This document shows positions 23,224 to 29,114 of a stretch of 29,114 nucleotides of DNA, piece after piece (position 1 is the first letter of the stretch; each line of letters starts with the position of its first letter). The DNA comes from a virus. A program made the position numbers and the translations under genes. The stretch is taken from positions 1 through 29,114 of IMG/VR virus record IMGVR_UViG_3300042464_000502; one strand, given 5' to 3'. Below the pieces are notes generated by a model that had not been told where the DNA came from, did no database searches, and saw only the letters and a program-made list of their open reading frames with translations.

Positions 23224-23877
23224 TTAATTAATTCCTGGTGAATTGGTTGCTCCCGGAGAATACCATTGTGGGAAACCACTTGACTCACAGAACCAACTAT
23301 CTCCACATCCAACTCTACCTGTTCTGTTTCTACTATTCCAATAAAATCCTGCTCCTGGCATTGTGATTGGTGAATCAAATGGCGTTGATGTATCAGGAGG
23401 TAATTCTCCATTGTTTAAGTTACCAAAGAAATATGGTGCGTATAATGATGCTCTGAATATCAAATGTCTTCTCAAAAGATTATCATTGAACTCTGCTTGT
23501 TGTTTTGCAGATTCTTTTAAGTGTAAATATAATTTGAAATCAATCGGATTACCTTGTTCACTTCTATTTTGAACTAAACCAACAGACATAAATTTAACCA
23601 AGAAGTTATCTAATGCTGTGTAGTATGAATAAGATAATAATGCTGGTTGAATATATGTATCCAACAAGTTCTTATAGTTAACATTTGCAGGGTCACTAAT
23701 AGTATTTGCTGCAACTAAACTCAATATATGTTCGTACAGATTTGTACCAAGACTTTCCTGTATTTGTATATTTTGTGATTGCAGTATTGAGAATCTCAAC
23801 TCTGAACTTTGAACATTGTCAGAAATTGCAGTATATGTTTTTAATAATTCTTCAGATACTAATAAAACGTTATTCAT
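23224..23877 (-). CDS. Putative head-tail connector/adaptor-like protein
   Basis: This 217-aa protein directly follows portal (TAATG overlap), the usual place for a neck adaptor. Residues 1-170 are helical and hydrophobic on one face (LLVSEELLKTYTAISDNV, a segment with 'FSILQSQNIQIQESLG', then 'LLDTYIQPALLSYSYYTALD'). The last about 45 residues are Gly/Pro/Ser/Arg-rich and probably extended. The family is one I recall near portals in Bacteroidota phages, but the name is uncertain. It may link portal to the tail completion proteins. Confidence 0.6.
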   Translation of the reverse strand: MNNVLLVSEELLKTYTAISDNVQSSELRFSILQSQNIQIQESLGTNLYEHILSLVAANTISDPANVNYKNLLDTYIQPALLSYSYYTALDNFLVKFMSVGLVQNRSEQGNPIDFKLYLHLKESAKQQAEFNDNLLRRHLIFRASLYAPYFFGNLNNGELPPDTSTPFDSPITMPGAGFYWNSRNRTGRVGCGDSWFCESSGFPQWYSPGATNSPGIN

Positions 23878-24947
23878 TATAATATTTGGTTTTGTTCTAT
23901 AACTAAGTTTATTTCTTGTTCAGGATAAATTAATTCAATTAATGGTTTCAATTCTCTGTTCATGAAGTTTTGTAATGGTTTAATTGATGTATTCATAAAT
24001 AGTTTGTATGTTGTATCTAGTTGTTCAGATGAACTTGTAAATCCACCCGGGTTTGGTAAACCAATAAGAGAACCATCAATAATCTTGTGACCACTCATAA
24101 TTTGTTTTTGAACTAACTCAAAAATATCTTTAAAATATCCTGATTCAACATTACTTTGAATTTGTGTAATATCAGGTTTGTTTTCACTTTCGCCGTAGGA
24201 TACAATTACACGACCAGCGTTTGATGAACCAACATATCTATCTTCAATGTTACGAAGGATTTGATTTTGTTCGTTTTGTGAATCAGGAGCAACTGAGTTA
24301 AAGTGTACCCATAATCCAGGACTTGCACCGTTTTGAATATTTGCTAAGTTGAATACAGTAATCTCGTGGTTCAATTTAACATCATTGATTACGCTCAACC
24401 AATCGGGTGCTCCATAATAATCATAACCGCTTTGATATTGTTTGATATGAACGATTTGTCTATCTGTGTAATTTTTTGGGTCAAACTCACAAAACTCAAC
24501 CATTCCTGATTTTCTCCAATTAATCCAATCTCTGCAATACAAAAATTTTGTTACATCATCACCCATTTGTTCGGGACGTTTGAGTCTCATGTAACGAGAA
24601 GGAATAACATGTAATCCTGCAAGTCCTTGTGACCTATCTTGTTTCCACACAACCTCAAGAAATAAGTTACCAGTTGTTATAAACTCATAGAACATCTTTC
24701 TTGCTGCATCATTTATTGTTTCTTTACTATTGATTTGATAATCTGTTATATATCCCATTCCAACAGCGTTATCCACTTTTGAACGGATACATGCGTTTTG
24801 TATTGGACTTGCGTCGTTTAACAAATATAATTCATTTACGAACATATTGTCTTCACCCCAGCGAATGAATATTTCATTGCGGTTAAAAACTTCTCTGAAA
24901 CTTGTTAGAGTTGTTTTATTAAAATTTAGTTTTTCTATGTTTATCAT
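23877..24947 (-). CDS. Portal protein
   Basis: This 356-aa protein has the portal pattern 'SPIQNACIRSKVDNAVGMGY' near the N-terminus, a conserved helix-strand section 'GNLFLEVVWKQDRS', 'VIPSRYMRLKRP', and 'YYGAPDWLSVINDVKLNHEI' followed by 'NIQNGASPGLWVHFN'. The last pair is characteristic of PBSX/SPP1-type portals. A helical C-terminus follows (LFMNTSIKPLQNFMNRELK). It forms the dodecameric ring at the packaging vertex and works with TerL, although here it is encoded far from the terminase genes and near the end of the leftward block. It overlaps both neighbours by a single base (TAATG). Confidence 0.9.
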   Translation of the reverse strand: MINIEKLNFNKTTLTSFREVFNRNEIFIRWGEDNMFVNELYLLNDASPIQNACIRSKVDNAVGMGYITDYQINSKETINDAARKMFYEFITTGNLFLEVVWKQDRSQGLAGLHVIPSRYMRLKRPEQMGDDVTKFLYCRDWINWRKSGMVEFCEFDPKNYTDRQIVHIKQYQSGYDYYGAPDWLSVINDVKLNHEITVFNLANIQNGASPGLWVHFNSVAPDSQNEQNQILRNIEDRYVGSSNAGRVIVSYGESENKPDITQIQSNVESGYFKDIFELVQKQIMSGHKIIDGSLIGLPNPGGFTSSSEQLDTTYKLFMNTSIKPLQNFMNRELKPLIELIYPEQEINLVIEQNQIL

Positions 24948-25390
24948 TATCCGTTATATATTTTAAATACTTCATTATTACTGCTGCCAGTGTATGCAAC
25001 TATCTCATTTTGTGGACTACCACTATAATTTACATTAGCCGTTGTTTCATAAACCACATTATAACTTAATTTTGGGTCTAAATTTGTTGTTGATACCTGT
25101 TCCCAAACTTTTACATAATATTGTCCAGGAAGTAAATGTAAATTGACATTCGTTGCACCAGTTGCAATAAAAACCTCGGGTGATGTATTATCTACATCAA
25201 TGTAAAATAAGTCATAAGACGGGTCATAACCCGGTGTAACTGAAGCTATGCGATAAGGTATACTTCTCCAATTTTGTTTGGTTAGCTTATGTGTTAATGA
25301 CCATAAATAAGTTACGTTACCTGTCAGTTGTTTATTTCTGCTACAAGTCCCAACTACCGTATTTAATATTCCTGTTTCTATTTGTATCAT
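24947..25390 (-). CDS. Small beta-rich virion protein of unknown function
   Basis: This 147-aa protein has Ig-like alternating strands (VTYLWSLTHKLTKQNWRSI, 'YDLFYIDVDNTSPEVFIATG', 'LLPGQYYVKVWEQVS') and no membrane segment. It lies between the BspA-repeat protein and portal, and its stop overlaps the portal start. This may be a small tail or head decoration protein. The family is not recognised with certainty. Confidence 0.55.
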   Translation of the reverse strand: MIQIETGILNTVVGTCSRNKQLTGNVTYLWSLTHKLTKQNWRSIPYRIASVTPGYDPSYDLFYIDVDNTSPEVFIATGATNVNLHLLPGQYYVKVWEQVSTTNLDPKLSYNVVYETTANVNYSGSPQNEIVAYTGSSNNEVFKIYNG

Positions 25391-25397
25391 CGTTATA

Positions 25398-27827
25398 TTA
25401 ATCTAAAGTATCTATCCATTCTACATTAACAATATCACCATTTGTTGGTGTTACTGGTGGGTAATAATCTTCACTTAAATAAGCTCCCGTTGCAATAAAT
25501 GTATTTGTATTATTTGTGTATGTATCTACGGTTGTTCCATTAACTTTAGTAATGACAGTATATGATGTTCTATAAAAAGGACCTCCACCACTTGCTTTAT
25601 AAATTCTTCGAATTACATACAAAGAACCACCTAAACAAGCACTTGTTAATGTTTGTGATACTAACCCTGCGGTTCCAGTACTTGATGATGAACTAAACGG
25701 TGTAAGAGTTATTGTACAACCAGCTACACTCATTGATGCATCCATTAAATCAAAGTCTTTATTAGTACCAATTGAAGTTCCATTAAATCTATATTTATAT
25801 TCTAATGTAAATGAAGGTGAAGATGGGGTTACCGTTGGAGTTATTGTTGGGGTTACTGTTTGAGTTGGTGTAATTGTTGTTGTTGGAGTAATTGTTGGAG
25901 TTATAGTTGGGGTAATTGTTGGGGTAATTGTTTGAGTTGGTGTAATTGTTGATGTTGGAGTAATTGTTGATGTTGGAGTAATTGTTGGGGTTACTGTTTG
26001 AGTTGGTGTAATTGTTGATGTTGGAGTAATTGTTGGTGTTGGTGTAGGTGTTGGTGATGGTGGAGGTGGACATGTTCCCCAAACTGGTGTATGTGGTGCT
26101 GTTAATGCTGAACCTGTTTTAAAGTTTGATGGTAATGTTGGTATCAATGTAACACACCATCCTGATAGGTCTTGGTCAAATACAGTTGCTCCATTAAACA
26201 TCTCACTCATGTCAGAAACTTGTGAAACGTCCCACATTGAAATGTCTTGGTCTAATACACTTGCGTTTTTAAACATGTTCGACATCGTTGTCACATTCGA
26301 GGTATCCCAATTATTCATTGGCTGGTTATATGATGATGCATTGTGGAATGCAAGAGACATATTAGTCACCCCGCTTATAATCCAGTTATTTAAACTATAG
26401 TTAAAGTTTGATAAACCAAAGAATGTTTGTTCCAATGTTGTAATACTATGGGTATCCCATCCGCTAATATCTTGGTTGAATTGTGAGAATGCAAACATAC
26501 CACTCATATTTGTAACATTACCCATATCCCACATTGAGATATCTTGGTTGAACTGAGTATTATTAAACATAAAAGTAGTGTTTGTAACCTGTGATGTTGT
26601 CCATCCACTCAATGGTTGATTGAATTGATATGCGTTTCTGAATATACCATCAAAATTCGTTACTCCTGACACAATCCAGTTGTTCATCGGCTGATTAAAT
26701 ACAGTTGCTTGATTAAACATACCAAAAAATGTAGTTAAACTAACCGTGTTCCAAGTGTTTATATTTTGATTGAAAGCGTATGCCAATAAGAACATCAAAT
26801 TCATGTTTGTCACACTACTTACGTTCCAATTACCAATCGGCTGATTAAACACTTGACAGAATAAGAACATTGTTTCCATTGTTGTAATTGTACTTGTATT
26901 CCAATTGTTGATTGATGAATTGTATGTAAGTATACTACATCCATTGAACATAGATGTCATATCAGTTACACCAGATAAAATCGGTGAGTCTGTAGCTGTA
27001 ATATCTAAATTGACACAATCTTTAAATGATTGATTCATTGTTGTCCATGGAATATTACCCCATTGACTAACATTTGTAATTTTTTGACAATCTGAACCAC
27101 CTTGACCATTCCAAAGATGAGGGAAGTTTCCACTTATTTTAACTGTGTAAGTTCCACCACTTGTATAAACGTGAGTTACGGTTGAAATACCACTACCTGT
27201 AATTGGTTCACTATTTCCATCTCCCCAATCAACTGTTGCTGCGTATGTAGGACCGTAAGGATTCAATGGTAAAACATATGTATTACTTGCTGAACCAGGT
27301 TTGGTTGTATCAACTGTCATTATAAATCCAGCAAATGCTACCGGTGATGATGTAGGAGTTGGAGTAATTGTTGCTGTTGGTGTAATTGTACGAGTAGGTG
27401 TTATACTTGGAGTTATTGTTGTTGTAGGTGTTAATGTCGGGGTTACTGTTTGAGTTGGAGTTATTGTTGTTGTAGGTGTTAATGTCGGGGTTACTGTTTG
27501 AGTTGGAGTTATTGTAGATGTAGGAGTTAGTGTTGGAGTTACTGTTTGAGTTGGTGTAATTGTAGATGTAGGAGTTAGTGTTGGAGTTACTGTTTGAGTT
27601 GGAGTTATTGAATTGGTTGGCGTAATGGTTGGTGTTGGCGTTAATGAAGACGTTACACTTGGAGTTGGTGTATTTGTTGGAGTACGAGTTGGTGTTAATG
27701 TTGGGGTTGCTGTAGGAGTAGGTGATGGTGGAATTGGAGGTCCCCAAAATTCACCATTAATGTCATTTAATGCACGTTCTTCACCCAAATAATTTGACCA
27801 CTTTCTGTTATAAAATATTCTACCCAT
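25398..27827 (-). CDS. Tail-associated adhesin with BspA/DUF285 leucine-rich repeats and PT linkers
   Basis: This 809-aa protein has an N-terminal anchor (about 1-32), a long Pro-Thr linker (about 33-160) with four 16-aa repeats, a PKD-like strand segment (about 165-245, '[11 protein letters not shown]' and '[18 protein letters not shown]'), and about eleven BspA-type DUF285 repeats from about 260 to 575 (each near '[18 protein letters not shown]'). A second PT linker (about 590-680) leads to a C-terminal beta domain (about 685-809). BspA repeats are surface adhesion modules of cells and are found also in phages. It probably binds the host surface or a polysaccharide. It overlaps the 75-aa gene by eight bases. 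Confidence 0.85.
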   Translation of the reverse strand: MGRIFYNRKWSNYLGEERALNDINGEFWGPPIPPSPTPTATPTLTPTRTPTNTPTPSVTSSLTPTPTITPTNSITPTQTVTPTLTPTSTITPTQTVTPTLTPTSTITPTQTVTPTLTPTTTITPTQTVTPTLTPTTTITPSITPTRTITPTATITPTPTSSPVAFAGFIMTVDTTKPGSASNTYVLPLNPYGPTYAATVDWGDGNSEPITGSGISTVTHVYTSGGTYTVKISGNFPHLWNGQGGSDCQKITNVSQWGNIPWTTMNQSFKDCVNLDITATDSPILSGVTDMTSMFNGCSILTYNSSINNWNTSTITTMETMFLFCQVFNQPIGNWNVSSVTNMNLMFLLAYAFNQNINTWNTVSLTTFFGMFNQATVFNQPMNNWIVSGVTNFDGIFRNAYQFNQPLSGWTTSQVTNTTFMFNNTQFNQDISMWDMGNVTNMSGMFAFSQFNQDISGWDTHSITTLEQTFFGLSNFNYSLNNWIISGVTNMSLAFHNASSYNQPMNNWDTSNVTTMSNMFKNASVLDQDISMWDVSQVSDMSEMFNGATVFDQDLSGWCVTLIPTLPSNFKTGSALTAPHTPVWGTCPPPPSPTPTPTPTITPTSTITPTQTVTPTITPTSTITPTSTITPTQTITPTITPTITPTITPTTTITPTQTVTPTITPTVTPSSPSFTLEYKYRFNGTSIGTNKDFDLMDASMSVAGCTITLTPFSSSSSTGTAGLVSQTLTSACLGGSLYVIRRIYKASGGGPFYRTSYTVITKVNGTTVDTYTNNTNTFIATGAYLSEDYYPPVTPTNGDIVNVEWIDTLD
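27411..27617. repeat. Tandem 48-bp repeat in the BspA gene linker
   Basis: Near-identical 48-base units begin at 27442, 27490, 27538 and 27586 (anchor GTTACTGTTTGAGTTGG) and encode a 16-residue Pro-Thr motif. A degenerate unit precedes them. Such repeats can change copy number by slippage or recombination and so alter linker length. Confidence 0.82.
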
Positions 27828-28047
27828 TGTGTAATTCGTGTATTTGTTCTACTATTTTATTAATTTGTATTCTATTATCTTCTACATTGTAAGTATAAGA
27901 TTTCAATTTCATTTTTCTTCCTTTGTTAATTGTGTAATTCACTTTAACATTAAGGATGTTTGTTTGTAAATCCCATTCAACTGATTGTATTAAATAACTA
28001 TCATATTGAAATCCATCTATTGTTCCTGTTTTATCGTTATATAACAT
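27820..28047 (-). CDS. Small beta-rich protein of unknown function
   Basis: This 75-aa protein has two strand regions ([20 protein letters not shown] and [16 protein letters not shown]) and a helical end. It follows the fibre gene by three bases and overlaps the BspA gene start by eight bases, so the three are translated together. It could be a chaperone for, or a small adaptor of, the two fibre-like proteins, but no family is recognised. Confidence 0.58.
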   Translation of the reverse strand: MLYNDKTGTIDGFQYDSYLIQSVEWDLQTNILNVKVNYTINKGRKMKLKSYTYNVEDNRIQINKIVEQIHELHNG

Positions 28048-28050
28048 ATA

Positions 28051-29114
28051 TTAAGAACAAGGATTATCTATAACACAAGGAGTACAAGTATTATATTGAG
28101 TACCTAATGAATTAACAACAATACCTGATGGACTACCTCCAAGTGTAAAAACTTGATAACAATTACTAGTTACAGCACCACCAACAAAAGTCATATAATA
28201 TGTTTTACCTAAAACTGGTGTTAAACCAGGTGAAAATGTTACATAAATAGATGAACCACCACAACATGGAAGTAATAAATAAACACTTGTAGGTGATGTT
28301 GATGGTGTTATAGTTGGCGTTGGAGTTACTGAACTTGTCGGTGTTATAGTTTGAGTAGGTGTTGGTGTTGGTACTGAACCTGAACTTGTTGGAGTTGGAG
28401 TTGGTGTAACTAATGGTAAAAATGTATAAATTGAACTGTAGTAATTATGTACTTGTAAAATTTCAGCATCAGATAATGTTCTATCCCAAGCCATACAAAC
28501 ACCTATATCACCGTTAAATTTATATGATAAATCAATAAATGATGCAATTGCTGCTCCTGTTGTTCCTACATTTAAATTACTTGCTCCTGAACCTGTATCT
28601 CCTCTTGTTATTAAACTACCATTTAAAAATAATCCACACGCATCTGTTTGTGGTGATGCTGCGGTATTCATTGCAACAGCTAATGATTTTAATTCAGATG
28701 CTACAACAGGAATACCAGCATATGTGCCAGAAACATCTTGTTTATCATTACTATAACCATTAAAACCAAATGTTGCAGTAAGTTGTAATAAATGAGCTCT
28801 TCTACCATTTGCTTCAGTTGCTTGTCCAAATATACCTGCAAGTTGTCCAGCATTATTTGATTGTAATACAACAAATAATGTATATGTTGCATCACTCTCA
28901 TTTAAGAATGTTGGAATTGTTACATATTGTGACCCTGTAAATGAAAATAATTTAGTTCCTGAATTGAATGTTGGTGAGTTAACAATTGTACCTGTTGCTG
29001 CATTTGTACTTATATCATACCAATTACTACCTGAACCAGAATATGATAATACATTACTTGCATCATACCATGCAACCAATCCATTCTGTGGTATTGGAGA
29101 ACTTGGTGATGTTG
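28051..29114 (-). CDS. Tail fibre/adhesin-like protein, C-terminal part (5' end runs off the right edge)
   Basis: This is the body of the gene that starts at 438 if the window is circular; the frame agrees across the join. From the right edge the region encodes the LamG/concanavalin-like domain (about residues 99-320 of the joined protein, from LVAWYDAS to 'SDAEILQVHNYYSSIY'), a PT linker, and a Cys-rich C-terminal domain with CC, Cys and CxxC pairs near the end (TCTPCVIDNPCS). The lectin fold suggests glycan binding on the host or a carbohydrate surface. It ends three bases before the 75-aa gene. The alternative, that this is one of two paralogous genes, is not excluded. Confidence 0.78.
   Translation of the reverse strand, partial: TSPSSPIPQNGLVAWYDASNVLSYSGSGSNWYDISTNAATGTIVNSPTFNSGTKLFSFTGSQYVTIPTFLNESDATYTLFVVLQSNNAGQLAGIFGQATEANGRRAHLLQLTATFGFNGYSNDKQDVSGTYAGIPVVASELKSLAVAMNTAASPQTDACGLFLNGSLITRGDTGSGASNLNVGTTGAAIASFIDLSYKFNGDIGVCMAWDRTLSDAEILQVHNYYSSIYTFLPLVTPTPTPTSSGSVPTPTPTQTITPTSSVTPTPTITPSTSPTSVYLLLPCCGGSSIYVTFSPGLTPVLGKTYYMTFVGGAVTSNCYQVFTLGGSPSGIVVNSLGTQYNTCTPCVIDNPCS
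28936..29114. repeat. Right copy of 179-bp terminal direct repeat
   Basis: This matches bases 1-179 with one difference at 29062 (A, versus G at 127). It lies inside the lectin-like part of the fibre gene. See the left copy for interpretation. Confidence 0.9.

Noticed and set aside
23223-23411. Longer version of the 92-aa membrane gene (to 23411)
   Set aside because: Extension would overlap the 217-aa gene by almost 190 bases in another frame. The ATG at 23222 directly follows that gene's stop.
25795-26082. Asn/Thr/Ser-rich ORF in the BspA gene
   Set aside because: It is a frame shadow of the PT-linker; the low-complexity Asn/Ser repeat is the expected reading of the same DNA in another frame. 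The same holds for 27310-27747.
1-29114. CRISPR array, prophage attachment sites or integrase
   Set aside because: No spaced repeats with unique spacers and no recombinase motif were found. The tandem repeats are all explained by PT-linker coding.

Overview
The window is almost certainly the genome, or most of the genome, of a tailed double-stranded DNA phage infecting a member of the Bacteroidota. It encodes large and small terminase, portal, HK97-type major capsid protein, scaffold, maturation protease, tube, tape measure and baseplate proteins. The host call rests on two near-consensus Bacteroidota promoters (TAnnTTTG about 19-21 bases after a TTTG-like box) at 20982-21012 (+) and 19467-19499 (-), on AT-rich, A-rich leaders without Shine-Dalgarno sequences before most genes, and on tail, scaffold and tape-measure proteins that resemble families I know from Bacteroidota phages.

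The first 179 and last 179 bases are the same sequence with one synonymous difference, so the contig reads as circularly closed at about 28,935 bp. Joining the ends gives one intact 440-codon fibre-like gene in frame. The alternative, collapse of two paralogous lectin domains, is not excluded.

Layout. (1) 18354 leftwards to 516 is one long leftward structural block. In transcription order it holds small proteins, TerS, more small proteins, TerL, a gene with a likely -1 frameshift, neck/tail-completion proteins, three tail-tip proteins, the 1006-aa tape measure, an 814-aa protease fusion, scaffold, capsid and tube protein, ending at a strong terminator (469-495). (2) The leftward block continues across the junction (438-1, then 29114-22944) with a lectin-like fibre protein, a small protein, a BspA-repeat protein, a small beta-rich protein, portal, a connector-like protein and a small membrane/coiled-coil protein. 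(3) 20093-22947 is a short rightward block: zinc finger, HTH protein, two unknowns, an orphan DNA methyltransferase and an HNH homing endonuclease. (4) 18553-19446 is a small leftward operon with an HNH homing endonuclease and a related small protein. (5) 19447-20092 has no gene but holds a helically phased array of eight CTAG boxes and a series of stable hairpins that look like a structured RNA or an origin/regulatory region.

Five proteins carry Pro-Thr-rich linkers that join modular domains, suggesting heavily shuffled tail and fibre adhesion proteins. No replication, integration or lysis gene was recognised, so either these functions sit in unrecognised genes or the host, or the circle is not the whole genome. 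The strongest candidates for undescribed biology are the 19.5-20.0 kb non-coding region, the U-UUU-UUU frameshift site at 15103-15109, the three eight-cysteine repeats in the 11590-13500 tail protein and the multi-domain protease at 2922-5366.
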